This document shows, in pieces, positions 1 to 8,108 of a DNA stretch of 37,392 nucleotides. The DNA is taken from the NCBI GenBank assembly GCA_910579415.1, contig CAJTUY010000003.1, positions 52,924-90,315 of the forward strand, in the 5' to 3' direction. The notes beneath the pieces are model-generated. The model ran no database searches. It saw only the letters and a program-made list of their open reading frames with translations, and had not been told where the DNA came from. This DNA comes from an uncultured Clostridia bacterium. GTDB lineage: Bacteria; Bacillota; Clostridia; UBA1381. A program made the translations under genes and the position numbers. Each line of letters begins with the position of its first letter. Position 1 is the first letter of the stretch.

Positions 1-201
1 GCAGAATATATCGAGGAGGCAGTTTCGGAGCTTAAAGATGATGAGAGCGAGACGCTGCTGCCGCTTGTTGAAAAAAAGCTCAGCGGTAATTTCGAAAAGA
101 AAAATATTGATAAATGTATACGGTATTTTATGTACAGGGGCTATTCATTCGGCGACATAAAGGACTGTATTGAGAATTTAAAGATAGATTACGAGGAGTA
201 A
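1..201 (+). CDS. recX: RecX family regulatory protein, C-terminal part
   Basis: The open frame enters from the left edge and codes 66 residues before TAA. The visible part contains a KKLSG segment followed by a CIRYFMYRGYSF motif and a DIKDCIENL helix, the arrangement of the last three-helix repeat of RecX proteins. RecX modulates RecA filaments during recombination and SOS repair. The stop lies 6 bases before rimO, whose ribosome binding site (GAGGAG) is inside the recX 3' end, so the two are probably co-transcribed. The start and N-terminal repeats are outside the window. Confidence 0.75.
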   Translation, partial: AEYIEEAVSELKDDESETLLPLVEKKLSGNFEKKNIDKCIRYFMYRGYSFGDIKDCIENLKIDYEE

Positions 202-207
202 AATTTT

Positions 208-1530
208 ATGTACAATATCGGTCTTGTTTCGCTCGGCTGCGCAAAAAATCAGACAGATGCCGAAATAATGCTTGGTATTTTAAGTGAGGACGGCTTCAAT
301 ATAACGTATGACCCGTCCGAAGCCGATGTGATAATTGTAAACACCTGCGGCTTTATCGAGGCGGCAAAGCAGGAGTCTATTGAGGCTATACTTGAAATGG
401 CAGAATATAAAAACGGACGCTGTAAGCTCCTTATTGCGACAGGCTGTCTTGCCGAGCGTTACGCAGATGACATAGTAAAGGATTTGCCTGAGGTTGACGC
501 AATTTTAGGTACAGGCGATTATGATAAAATCGCGGAGGTTATCCGTGACGCATTCAGCGGCGGAAAACCTGTTATATACGGTCATAAGGACAGAACGCCG
601 TCCGAACGGCTTCCGCGAATATTGTCAACGCCCGGTTATACCGCATATCTAAAAATTGCCGATGGCTGTGACAATAACTGTACTTACTGCGCAATTCCGA
701 TGATACGCGGACGGTTTCGCAGCCGAACAATGGAGGATATTCTTGATGAAGCAAAATTGCTTGCTGAGCAGGGTGTGAAGGAGCTTATACTGATAGCACA
801 GGACACCACGCGCTACGGCAAGGATTTATACGGCGAATATTCACTTGATAAGCTGCTTGACAGGCTGACGGAAATAGAAGGCATTGAATGGATACGTGTT
901 CATTATTTCTATCCCGAAGCGATTACCGACAGCCTGATTGATACTATGGCAAGGCATAAAAAGATTTGCCGTTATATAGATATGCCGGTACAGCACGCCA
1001 ATAACGATATTCTAAGACGTATGGCGCGCCGTACAACGCAGGAGGAAATGATAAAGAAGATTGAGAAAATACGCTCAAAAATGCCTGACTGTGTTATAAG
1101 AACATCAATAATTGTAGGTTTTCCCGGCGAAACAGAGAAACAGTTTAATGATTTATATGAGTTTGTAAAGCGTGTCCGTTTTGACAGAATGGGTGTGTTT
1201 ACATATTCGCGGGAGGAGGATACTCCTGCGGCAGAATTTGACGGACAGCTTGACGAAAAAACAAAAAATGAACGTCTTGCAAGACTTATGACGCTCCAGC
1301 AGGGCATTTCGCTTGAACTGAATAAGTCAAGACTCGGAAAAACGCTTGAGGTGATTGTCGAGGGCTATGACGAGGAAAGCTTTTTATTCTACGGCAGAAG
1401 TCGAGGCGACAGCATAGATGTTGACGGCAAGGTATATTTTGCGACTGAGGACGAGGTTTGCGAAGGCGATATAGTCAATGTTGAGATTTTGGACGCTGAG
1501 GAATATGATTTGACAGGGAGGGTTATATAA
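208..1530 (+). CDS. rimO: Ribosomal protein S12 methylthiotransferase RimO
   Basis: This radical-SAM methylthiotransferase adds a methylthio group to an aspartate of ribosomal protein S12. The 440-residue length is normal. The N-terminal UPF0004 domain carries the three auxiliary-cluster cysteines (C11 in SLGCAKN, C47 in NTCGFIE, C80 in ATGCLAE). The radical-SAM cysteines are C154, C158 and C161 in CDNNCTYC. A TRAM-like domain closes the protein. SLGCAKNQTD at the N-terminus favours RimO over the tRNA enzyme MiaB. The start ATG follows GAGGAG at a good distance, and the stop overlaps pgsA as TAATG. Confidence 0.95.
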   Translation: MYNIGLVSLGCAKNQTDAEIMLGILSEDGFNITYDPSEADVIIVNTCGFIEAAKQESIEAILEMAEYKNGRCKLLIATGCLAERYADDIVKDLPEVDAILGTGDYDKIAEVIRDAFSGGKPVIYGHKDRTPSERLPRILSTPGYTAYLKIADGCDNNCTYCAIPMIRGRFRSRTMEDILDEAKLLAEQGVKELILIAQDTTRYGKDLYGEYSLDKLLDRLTEIEGIEWIRVHYFYPEAITDSLIDTMARHKKICRYIDMPVQHANNDILRRMARRTTQEEMIKKIEKIRSKMPDCVIRTSIIVGFPGETEKQFNDLYEFVKRVRFDRMGVFTYSREEDTPAAEFDGQLDEKTKNERLARLMTLQQGISLELNKSRLGKTLEVIVEGYDEESFLFYGRSRGDSIDVDGKVYFATEDEVCEGDIVNVEILDAEEYDLTGRVI

Positions 1531-2069
1531 TGAATACTGCAAATAAGATTACTATGATACGCGTATTTTTAGTTCCCATATTTATGGTGCTGTTTATGAT
1601 AGACAATACAATATGTCATTATGCGGCGCTGGGGGTATTTATTCTTGCGTCAATAACTGACGCGGCAGACGGGCATATAGCGCGCAAATATAATCAGATT
1701 ACTACATTCGGTAAGTTTGTTGACCCTCTTGCCGATAAGGTTCTGACTACTGCGGCATTTCTGATACTTATGTATTATGACAGAATGTCAGTATGGGCAG
1801 TTATGATAGTGCTTACGCGTGAATTTATGGTTGCGGGCGTAAGACTTGCAGCCGCAGGTGAAGGCAATGTCGTAGCCGCAAGTATGTGGGGTAAACTAAA
1901 GACAGTATCACAGATGCTTGCAATAATAGCAGCAATGCTTCTTTTGCCGTCGGAACGCTTTGCGGCACATTTTATATCCGATATACTTATATGGATTTCG
2001 GTTGTCTTTACTGTAATTTCGGGAATAGATTATTTGATTAAGAACTGGCATTTAATGAAACTAAAATAG
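1530..2069 (+). CDS. pgsA: CDP-diacylglycerol--glycerol-3-phosphate 3-phosphatidyltransferase
   Basis: PgsA is the membrane enzyme that makes phosphatidylglycerophosphate, the first step towards phosphatidylglycerol. The CDP-alcohol phosphotransferase signature D-x2-DG-x2-AR-x8-G-x3-D-x3-D is complete (TDAADGHIAR ... GKFVDPLADK). Several hydrophobic helices flank it, and 179 residues is the usual size. Its ATG overlaps the rimO stop (TAATG), implying translational coupling. rimO-pgsA adjacency is common in Firmicutes. Confidence 0.94.
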   Translation: MNTANKITMIRVFLVPIFMVLFMIDNTICHYAALGVFILASITDAADGHIARKYNQITTFGKFVDPLADKVLTTAAFLILMYYDRMSVWAVMIVLTREFMVAGVRLAAAGEGNVVAASMWGKLKTVSQMLAIIAAMLLLPSERFAAHFISDILIWISVVFTVISGIDYLIKNWHLMKLK

Positions 2070-2083
2070 AGGAGGATAAATTT

Positions 2084-2722
2084 ATGGAAGAAATAATAAA
2101 CAGCCTAAAATTTGACGCGTCGGGACTTATTCCCGCCGTTGTGCAGAACATAGAAACAAATGAGGTACTTATGGTCGCATATATGAATGCGGATACAATA
2201 CGTGAAACGGTTAAAACATCACGCGCTACATTCTGGTCGCGAAGCCGTCAGGAGGTATGGGTTAAGGGCGCAACATCCGGAAATTACATGTATGTAAAGG
2301 AAATACGTGTTGACTGCGATTGTGATTGTCTTGTACTGCTTGTAAATCCGGCAGGAGCGGCATGTCACACGGGAAGCAGAAGCTGTTTCTTCAGAAAAAT
2401 TGAAGATGGCAAGCTTGTTGAGGACAAGGAATTAAAAGCTAAGTCGGACATATTTGAGCGTGAACAGGCAGTTATTACAGACAGAAAGGCTAATCCTGAA
2501 GAGGGAAGCTATACAAATTATCTGTTTGACAAGGGCGAGGATAAAATTCTTAAAAAGGTCGGTGAGGAAGCCGCTGAGGTTGTTATTGCAGGTAAAAACC
2601 GCGATAAGGACGAAATTAAGTATGAGGTTGCAGACCTTATATATCATCTTACTGTTATGCTTGTGGATAACGGCATGACATGGGACGATATTTACGCTGA
2701 AATGGAAAGACGCAGAAAATAA
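2084..2722 (+). CDS. hisI: Bifunctional phosphoribosyl-AMP cyclohydrolase / phosphoribosyl-ATP pyrophosphatase
   Basis: HisIE catalyses histidine biosynthesis steps 2 and 3. The N-terminal HisI half (residues 1 to about 110) has the WSRSRQEVWVKG motif and the metal-binding DCDCD and CHTGSRSCF segments. The C-terminal HisE half (about 120 to 212) has the KKVGEEAAEVVIAGKN motif. The 212-residue fusion length is standard. AGGAGG precedes the ATG by 7 bases. It lies 14 bases after pgsA and is followed by a strong terminator, so it ends the recX-rimO-pgsA run. No other his gene is adjacent; hisH is about 22 kb away on the other strand. Confidence 0.95.
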   Translation: MEEIINSLKFDASGLIPAVVQNIETNEVLMVAYMNADTIRETVKTSRATFWSRSRQEVWVKGATSGNYMYVKEIRVDCDCDCLVLLVNPAGAACHTGSRSCFFRKIEDGKLVEDKELKAKSDIFEREQAVITDRKANPEEGSYTNYLFDKGEDKILKKVGEEAAEVVIAGKNRDKDEIKYEVADLIYHLTVMLVDNGMTWDDIYAEMERRRK

Positions 2723-2733
2723 AACAAGTTTAT

Positions 2734-2769
2734 AAAAACGACATATATTGTGTCGTTTTTTGTTTTTTT
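2734..2769 (+). terminator. Intrinsic terminator after hisIE
   Basis: A ten-base stem AAAAACGACA / TGTCGTTTTT with a short AT loop is followed by a T-rich tract. Confidence 0.85.
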
Positions 2770-2784
2770 GAACGTGTATTTAAG

Positions 2785-2813
2785 TTGACATATCAGTCGT
2801 TTTTTGGTAGAAT
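2785..2813 (+). promoter_or_regulatory. Sigma-A-type promoter of the purine cluster
   Basis: TTGACA (2785-2790) and TAGAAT (2808-2813) are separated by exactly 17 bases. Transcription would start near 2820, leaving a leader of about 125 bases before purE. Confidence 0.8.
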
Positions 2814-2819
2814 TATTAT

Positions 2820-2944
2820 GTAAAAGTCTGAATAAAATCGTCAATCTTACTATTTTTCAGAGAATGAAGAACTAAAACAGAAATCTGATGAACGATTTTC
2901 TTTCGGCTTTTGATTTTTCTAATTTGCAGAAGGGAATGACAATT
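2820..2944 (+). other. purE 5' leader with a possible long-range stem
   Basis: Eight bases AAAATCGT (2834-2841) can pair with ACGATTTT (2892-2899), and CAGAAATCTG (2878-2887) can form a small inner hairpin. I do not recognise a guanine, PRPP or other known purine riboswitch. The leader also holds an in-frame upstream ATG at 2888 that lacks a ribosome binding site. Confidence 0.3.
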
Positions 2945-3445
2945 ATGAATAAACCAAAGGTTGCTCTGATTATGGGCAGTGACTCGGATTTTGAAAAACT
3001 TAAGGGCTGTGTTTCTAAGTTAAAGGAATTTGAAATTGAAGTAGATGTAAATGTAATTTCCGCTCACAGAACACCCGATAAGGCGGCGGAATTTGCAAAA
3101 AATGCAGAAAATAACGGTATTGAGGTTATAATCTGCGCGGCAGGTATGGCGGCTCATTTGGGTGGAGTTATCGCGGCGCATACGGTTGTACCCGTAATCG
3201 GCATACCGATTAAGTCAACTCTTGACGGTATGGACGCGCTTTTGGCTACGGTGCAGATGCCGCCTGGAATACCTGTTGCAACGGTAGGTATAGATAACGG
3301 CAAAAACGCGGCAATTCTGGCGGCGCAGATTTTGTCGGTTAAATATGATTATCTTAAAGATGCGCTGAAAGCCGCAAAGATAAAAATGGTCGAGGGCGTA
3401 GAAAAGAAAAATGAGAAGGTAAAGCAACTTGCGGCAGAACTGTAA
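2945..3445 (+). CDS. purE: N5-carboxyaminoimidazole ribonucleotide mutase (PurE)
   Basis: PurE forms CAIR, rearranging N5-CAIR if it is the class I mutase type that is usual in bacteria. The N-terminal IMGSDSDF motif, the SAHRTPD loop and the AAGMAAHL and PVIGIP segments define the family. Starting at 2945 gives 166 residues, the class I size, with AGAAGGG about 10 bases upstream; the longer frame from 2888 adds an unconserved N-terminus and no ribosome binding site. It opens the purine cluster behind a consensus promoter. Confidence 0.93.
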   Translation: MNKPKVALIMGSDSDFEKLKGCVSKLKEFEIEVDVNVISAHRTPDKAAEFAKNAENNGIEVIICAAGMAAHLGGVIAAHTVVPVIGIPIKSTLDGMDALLATVQMPPGIPVATVGIDNGKNAAILAAQILSVKYDYLKDALKAAKIKMVEGVEKKNEKVKQLAAEL

Positions 3446-3456
3446 AGCATGTTGAT

Positions 3457-3480
3457 AGCCTTCCCCTCAAGGGGAAGGCT
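3457..3480. repeat. GC-rich palindrome, REP-like hairpin
   Basis: A perfect 10-bp inverted repeat, AGCCTTCCCC / GGGGAAGGCT, has a TCAA loop. There is no T tract, so it is a poor terminator. Hairpins of this CTTCCCC...GGGGAAG kind are scattered between genes in many Clostridia; whether it is repeated elsewhere in this genome cannot be seen here. Confidence 0.5.
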
Positions 3481-3504
3481 TGGTGTATGAAACGGAGGGA
3501 TAAT

Positions 3505-4017
3505 ATGGGAAATAAAGTGTGGCTGCAATGGTTAATAATTGCTGGCATTGTATGTATACTTACATTTCTGATTATGAGTGCATTCTTAATTCTCAATACT
3601 ACTTCGCTGCAAAGAGAATTTAATATCAATCCTAAAAATCTTACAGTTATTGATAAGGGCGATACACACGGTGGATTTAATGGCGACGTTACATATCATA
3701 TCGCTGTGGATTGTTCAAAAAAGAAGGAAGAGATTAAAAAAACAGTAAGCGAATGGTCAGAATTGCCGCTATCGGAAAATTTGCAGTTAATTATGTATGG
3801 TGGTGAAAAAGATGGTATGACTTATGGATACAACCTTGCAGGAGAAAACAATATCCCACTGATTAAGAACGGATATTACTGCTTTTTAGACAGACATTCT
3901 GAAGCCGTTGACAAATACAGCGATAATGATTTGTTTGACAGATATTCATATAACTTTAGTTTAGCAATATATGATACGGACACAGATATTTTATATTATA
4001 TAAGGTTTGACACATAA
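3505..4017 (+). CDS. Membrane-anchored hypothetical protein
   Basis: The product has 170 residues with one N-terminal transmembrane helix (about residues 5-30, WLQWLIIAGIVC onwards) and a soluble part predicted outside the cell. The soluble part contains DTHGGFNGD, an LPLSENL segment, and a C-terminal stretch rich in D and Y (AIYDTDTDILYY). It resembles a family of uncharacterised Firmicutes proteins, and I assign no function. GGAGGG five bases before ATG 3505 decides this start over ATG 3487. It sits between purE and purM with no promoter of its own that I can see, so it may be carried on the purine transcript. Confidence 0.75.
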   Translation: MGNKVWLQWLIIAGIVCILTFLIMSAFLILNTTSLQREFNINPKNLTVIDKGDTHGGFNGDVTYHIAVDCSKKKEEIKKTVSEWSELPLSENLQLIMYGGEKDGMTYGYNLAGENNIPLIKNGYYCFLDRHSEAVDKYSDNDLFDRYSYNFSLAIYDTDTDILYYIRFDT

Positions 4018-4057
4018 AAGCTTTTATAAAAACAATAATCAAAAAGGAGATACAACT

Positions 4058-5122
4058 ATGAGTGAAAATGCGTACAAAAAGGCTGGCGTAGATGTTGAGG
4101 CAGGCTACGAATCGGTAAGACTAATCAAGGACGACGTTAAGAAAACGGCAATTGAGGGAGTATTGGGCGGAATAGGCGGTTTCGGCGGTCTGTTTGAACT
4201 GCCGAAGGGCTACGAAAACCCAGTGCTTGTTTCAGGTACGGACGGTGTCGGAACAAAAATTAAGGTTGCGTTTTTAATGGACAAGCATGACACAATCGGT
4301 CAGGACTGCGTTGCAATGTGTGTAAACGACATTGCCTGTTCAGGAGCAAAGCCGCTTTTCTTCCTTGACTATCTTGCAATAGGAAAGAATGTTCCCGAAA
4401 AGGTGGCAAAAATCGTAAAGGGCGTGGCTGACGGCTGCGTTAAGGCAGGCTGCGCGCTTGTAGGCGGTGAAACGGCGGAACATCCCGACCTTATGCCTGA
4501 GGACGAGTATGATTTGGGCGGTTTCAGCGTTGGTATTGTTGAAAAAAGCAAAATTACCGACGGTGAAAAAGCGTCTGAGGGTAACGTGCTTATCGGTATC
4601 GCGTCAAGCGGCGTTCATTCAAACGGATATTCACTTGTAAGAAGTGTTTTCGGACTTAACAAGAGCGACAAAAAAGCGGCAAAGATTCTTAATACATATT
4701 CAGAGGAGCTTGGCAAGACAATCGGCGAGGAGCTTTTGACCCCGACAAGAATTTATGTTAAACCGCTTTTAAAGCTGATTGAAGAGGTTGGAATTAACAC
4801 TGTTTCGCATATTACGGGCGGAGGCTTTATTGAGAATGTTCCACGTATGCTGCCTGACGGCTTGAAGGCAGTTATCAGAAAAGGCACTTGGAAAATTCTG
4901 CCGATATTTGATTTAATGCAGAAAAAGGCAGGGATTCCCGAAAGAGATATGTATAATACCTTTAATATGGGATTGGGTATGGTTGTCGCGGTTGACGCTG
5001 ATAAAGCGGACGCGGCTGTAAAGTGCCTTGAAGATGCAGGCGAAAAAGCATATATTATCGGAACGCTTGAAAAGGGTGAAAAAGGTGTTGAGATAATCAC
5101 AGAAAACGGAGTGATTAAATAA
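4058..5122 (+). CDS. purM: Phosphoribosylformylglycinamidine cyclo-ligase (AIR synthetase)
   Basis: PurM uses ATP to close FGAM into AIR, the precursor shared by purines and the thiamin pyrimidine. Motifs include the N-terminal YKKAGVDVEAG, GTDGVGTKIK, the MCVNDIACSGAKPLFFLDY stretch, GGETAEHP and HITGGGF. The protein is 354 residues, normal for PurM. AAAGGAGA lies seven bases before ATG 4058, so the longer upstream frame (from 4007) is not used. The stop overlaps purN as TAATG. Confidence 0.95.
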   Translation: MSENAYKKAGVDVEAGYESVRLIKDDVKKTAIEGVLGGIGGFGGLFELPKGYENPVLVSGTDGVGTKIKVAFLMDKHDTIGQDCVAMCVNDIACSGAKPLFFLDYLAIGKNVPEKVAKIVKGVADGCVKAGCALVGGETAEHPDLMPEDEYDLGGFSVGIVEKSKITDGEKASEGNVLIGIASSGVHSNGYSLVRSVFGLNKSDKKAAKILNTYSEELGKTIGEELLTPTRIYVKPLLKLIEEVGINTVSHITGGGFIENVPRMLPDGLKAVIRKGTWKILPIFDLMQKKAGIPERDMYNTFNMGLGMVVAVDADKADAAVKCLEDAGEKAYIIGTLEKGEKGVEIITENGVIK

Positions 5123-5715
5123 TGAAAAATATCGGAGTTTTAATTTCGGGCGGCGGTACAAATTTGCAGGCGCTTATCGACGCGCAGGGAAGTGTTTTAA
5201 AGTCGGGCAGGATTGTGTGCGTGTGCTCAAATAATGCCGACGCTTACGGACTTGAACGCGCAAAAAAAGCAGGTATTCCGACTAAAGTTATCCGCAAAAA
5301 GGCTGACTGCGGCGGTGACGGCGACGAGTTCAGCCGCCGTATTTGCGAATATATGAAAGAAATGCAGGTGGACATTATTGTGCTTGCAGGCTTTATGGCA
5401 ATTTTTGGCGGTGAGCTGTTAAAGGAATACGCGGACAGAATTATAAATATTCATCCGTCGCTTATACCGTCGTTTTGCGGCGAGGGTATGTATGGACTGC
5501 ATCCGCACGAGGCGGCGTTGAAATACGGTGTGAAGGTTACGGGCGCGACAGCGCATTTGGTGAATGAGGTTGTGGACGGCGGTAAGATTTTAATGCAGAA
5601 AGCCGTGTGTATAGAGGACGGCGACACGCCTGAAATTTTGCAGAAACGTGTTATGGAACAGGCGGAATGGGTGATACTTCCGCAGGCAGTTGAAATGGTG
5701 TGTTCGGCTGATTAA
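5122..5715 (+). CDS. purN: Phosphoribosylglycinamide formyltransferase (PurN)
   Basis: PurN transfers a formyl group from 10-formyl-THF to GAR. Family marks are the N-terminal VLISGGGTNLQALI, the catalytic NIHPSLIPSF segment, GVKVTGATAHLV, and the aspartate in VVDGGKI that matches the catalytic Asp of E. coli PurN. At 197 residues it is full length. Its start overlaps the purM stop by one base, so translation is probably coupled. Confidence 0.94.
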   Translation: MKNIGVLISGGGTNLQALIDAQGSVLKSGRIVCVCSNNADAYGLERAKKAGIPTKVIRKKADCGGDGDEFSRRICEYMKEMQVDIIVLAGFMAIFGGELLKEYADRIINIHPSLIPSFCGEGMYGLHPHEAALKYGVKVTGATAHLVNEVVDGGKILMQKAVCIEDGDTPEILQKRVMEQAEWVILPQAVEMVCSAD

Positions 5716-5830
5716 ATTTGCACATATCACCACTTTTTGACAAGGGCAGTATATACATACGGCACCTTGCCTGCAAAGCGGCAATCTGAACAAATTTTCT
5801 TCAGCCGTAAAATTTAGAAGGAGAATAAAT
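5716..5830. repeat. Degenerate intergenic repeat, copy 1
   Basis: This non-coding spacer contains a 23-base core (5744-5766, beginning GGGCAGTA and ending ACGGCACC) that matches the spacer after the AICAR transformylase gene (8027-8049) at 18 of 23 positions. The flanks are AT-rich and end in the ribosome binding site of the next gene. It looks like a decayed dispersed element rather than a gene or a terminator. Confidence 0.5.
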
Positions 5831-6544
5831 ATGAAAAAAATTGACATCTACGAGGAATTAAAAAATAACGCATATCCCGGACGCGGAATTGTTATCGGAA
5901 AGAGTGCGGACGGAAAAAGTGCAGTTACAGCATATTTCATTATGGGCAGGTCGGTAAACAGCCGCAATCGTGTGTTTGTCGAGGACGGCGATGGTATACG
6001 CACACAAGCGTTTGACCCGTCAAAATTATCTGACCCGCATTTGATTATTTATGCGCCGGTAAGAGTTTTAGGCAACAAGACAATTGTAACAAACGGCGAC
6101 CAGACCGACACGATTTACGAGCTGATGAATCAGCAGATGACATTTGAGCAGTCGCTCCGTACGCGTGAATTTGAGGACGACGCACCGAACTTCACACCGA
6201 GAATTTCGGGAATTATAAAGACCGATAACAGTAAAATGAATTATGCAATGTCGATTTTAAAGAGCGCAAACGGTAACCCTGATTCGTGCCAGCGCTATAC
6301 GTTTTCATATAAAAATCCGATTGACGGTGAGGGTCATTTTATCCATACATATATGGGTGACGGCAATCCGCTGCCGTCGTTTGAGGGCGAACCGAAACTG
6401 GTTGGTATTCCGAATGATATTGACGAGTTTACAAACGGACTCTGGAACGCTCTTAACGAGGACAATAAAGTGTCACTGTTTGTAAGATTTATTGATTTGG
6501 AAACAGGCGAAACGAAGTCAAAAATCGTGAATAAAAATGTGTGA
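5831..6544 (+). CDS. IMP cyclohydrolase, PurO-like family
   Basis: The protein (237 residues) resembles the archaeal-type IMP cyclohydrolase family (PF07826, PurO-like), which closes FAICAR to IMP. Visible features are the N-terminal YPGRGIVIGKS segment, AYFIMGRSVNSRNRV, a conserved FDPSKLSDPHLIIY stretch and TRISGI-like PRISGIIK. It replaces the MGS-type cyclohydrolase domain normally fused to PurH, and a transformylase-only PurH lies two genes downstream. AGAAGGAG precedes the ATG. Its stop is just before the next small gene (TGA at 6542-6544). Confidence 0.88.
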   Translation: MKKIDIYEELKNNAYPGRGIVIGKSADGKSAVTAYFIMGRSVNSRNRVFVEDGDGIRTQAFDPSKLSDPHLIIYAPVRVLGNKTIVTNGDQTDTIYELMNQQMTFEQSLRTREFEDDAPNFTPRISGIIKTDNSKMNYAMSILKSANGNPDSCQRYTFSYKNPIDGEGHFIHTYMGDGNPLPSFEGEPKLVGIPNDIDEFTNGLWNALNEDNKVSLFVRFIDLETGETKSKIVNKNV

Positions 6545-6549
6545 TTGAT

Positions 6550-6807
6550 ATGAAAAAAGAAATTTACTGCGGTTTTGATATGACGGAATTTAATCGTATT
6601 CGTGATGTATTGGACAATGTGGGAATAAAAAATACTTACAAGGTAGTTGACCTTGTAACACCGTCCTGTATGATGAGCCGTCTTAACGGAATCCGTACCG
6701 CAAGCGGTGCGGATACTTCTGCCTCAAAGGCAATGAAACAATATTATGTGTATGTTTCAATTAGTGATTATGAAAAAGCAAATATAATTATAAGAAAGGG
6801 ACGATAA
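6550..6807 (+). CDS. Small conserved protein, DUF2007-like
   Basis: The 85-residue protein has the pattern of small DUF2007-type putative signal-transducing domains: an opening aromatic strand (IYCGFDMTEFNRIRDVLDN), a variable middle with a Cys (TPSCMM), and a closing QYYVYVSISDYEKANIII strand-helix. I assign no biochemical role. It begins five bases after the cyclohydrolase stop with no clear ribosome binding site, and a GTG at 6541 overlapping that stop is an alternative start; either implies coupling. Its place between the two final IMP-forming enzymes is notable. Confidence 0.65.
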   Translation: MKKEIYCGFDMTEFNRIRDVLDNVGIKNTYKVVDLVTPSCMMSRLNGIRTASGADTSASKAMKQYYVYVSISDYEKANIIIRKGR

Positions 6808-6810
6808 ATA

Positions 6811-7983
6811 ATGAATGAAATGCAATTAAAATACGGCTGTAACCCGAATCAAAAGCCGTCGAGAGTATTTATGGAAAACGGAGATTTACCGTTTGAGGTA
6901 ATTTGCGGAAAGCCGGGATACATTAACCTGCTTGACGCGCTTAACGGCTGGCAGTTGGTGAAGGAGCTGAAAAAGGCTACGGGACTTCCTGCGGCAACCT
7001 CATTTAAACACGTATCGCCTGCGGGCGCGGCGGTTGGTCTGCCTCTTTCAGATACACTTAAAAAGATTTATTTTGTAGACGACGTCGAGCTTACACCGCT
7101 TGCAAACGCATATGCGCGCGCAAGAGGCGCGGACAGAATGTCCTCATTCGGTGATTTTATCGCTCTTTCCGACGAATGCGACAAGGCAACGGCGCTTTTA
7201 ATAAAAAAAGAGGTTTCCGACGGTGTAATCGCGCCTGCTTACAGTGACGAGGCTCTGGAAATACTGAAAGCAAAGAAAAACGGAAACTACAACATTATTA
7301 AGATTGATGAAAATTATATTCCTGCTGAAATTGAGCGTAAGCAGGTGTTTGGAGTGACATTTGAACAGGGAAGAAACGAGCTTGACATAAATGACGAGCT
7401 TTTGTCAAATATCGTTACTGACAATAAAACGCTTAGCGAAACTGCAAAGCGCGACCTTAAAATTGCGCTTATCACGCTGAAATACACGCAGTCAAATTCT
7501 GTCTGCTACGTCAAGGACGGACAGGCTATCGGTATCGGTGCAGGTCAGCAGTCGCGTATTCATTGTACGCGTCTTGCAGGAAATAAAGCTGACATCTGGT
7601 GGCTCAGACAGGCGCCACAGGTGTTAAATCTTCAGTTTGTGGACGGCATTAAGCGCGCCGACCGTGACAACGCTATTGACGTATATATCTCGGAAGAGTA
7701 TATGGATGTGCTTGCAGACGGCATTTGGGAAAAGACATTTAAGGTAAAACCGCCTGTATTCACAAAGGAAGAGCAGAGAGAATGGCTGAATAAAAACACT
7801 GATGTTGCGCTTGGTTCGGACGCATTTTTCCCGTTCGGAGATAATATTGAACGCGCAAAGAAGTCGGGCGTAACGGTTATCGCACAGCCCGGCGGCTCAA
7901 TCAGGGACGATAATGTAATTGAAACCTGCAACAAGTACAATATGGCAATGGCATTTACAGGTATACGCTTATTCCATCACTAA
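6811..7983 (+). CDS. AICAR transformylase, stand-alone (PurH C-terminal domain only)
   Basis: This enzyme formylates AICAR with 10-formyl-THF to give FAICAR. The 390-residue protein starts at QLKYGCNPNQKPS, the beginning of the transformylase half of PurH; the N-terminal MGS cyclohydrolase domain is absent. The catalytic Lys-His is present in SFKHVSPAG, and YTQSNSVCYVKDGQ, GAGQQSRIHC, SDAFFPFGDNI and AQPGGSIRDD are the other signatures. AAGAAAGGG precedes the ATG. The missing cyclohydrolase function is supplied by the PurO-like gene upstream. Confidence 0.93.
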   Translation: MNEMQLKYGCNPNQKPSRVFMENGDLPFEVICGKPGYINLLDALNGWQLVKELKKATGLPAATSFKHVSPAGAAVGLPLSDTLKKIYFVDDVELTPLANAYARARGADRMSSFGDFIALSDECDKATALLIKKEVSDGVIAPAYSDEALEILKAKKNGNYNIIKIDENYIPAEIERKQVFGVTFEQGRNELDINDELLSNIVTDNKTLSETAKRDLKIALITLKYTQSNSVCYVKDGQAIGIGAGQQSRIHCTRLAGNKADIWWLRQAPQVLNLQFVDGIKRADRDNAIDVYISEEYMDVLADGIWEKTFKVKPPVFTKEEQREWLNKNTDVALGSDAFFPFGDNIERAKKSGVTVIAQPGGSIRDDNVIETCNKYNMAMAFTGIRLFHH

Positions 7984-8097
7984 TTTTAAAATTCCATAAT
8001 TGACACATTTCGCCTTCAAAGGCTCGGGGCAGTACCAGCGTACGGCACCGCTCGCCCTTTCAGGTGAACTGCACTCAATTCTGAAATTTTATTAAAA
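7984..8097. repeat. MITE-like intergenic element, copy 2
   Basis: The spacer carries imperfect terminal inverted repeats: AAAATTCCATAATTGA (7988-8003) against TCAATTCTGAAATTTT (8075-8090), pairing at 13 of 16 positions. Its interior holds the GGGCAGTA...ACGGCACC core shared with 5744-5766. There is no open frame. The layout suggests a small non-autonomous element that inserted between purine genes. Confidence 0.5.
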
Positions 8098-8108
8098 AGG
8101 AGATTATT

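Noticed and set aside
2820..2944. Known purine riboswitch before purE
   Set aside because: The conserved loop and junction sequences of the guanine/adenine class are absent, and I could not fit the PRPP class.
3354..3629. Minus-strand 91-codon frame between purE and the membrane orphan
   Set aside because: It reads through the palindrome and two real genes on the other strand; the protein has no family character.
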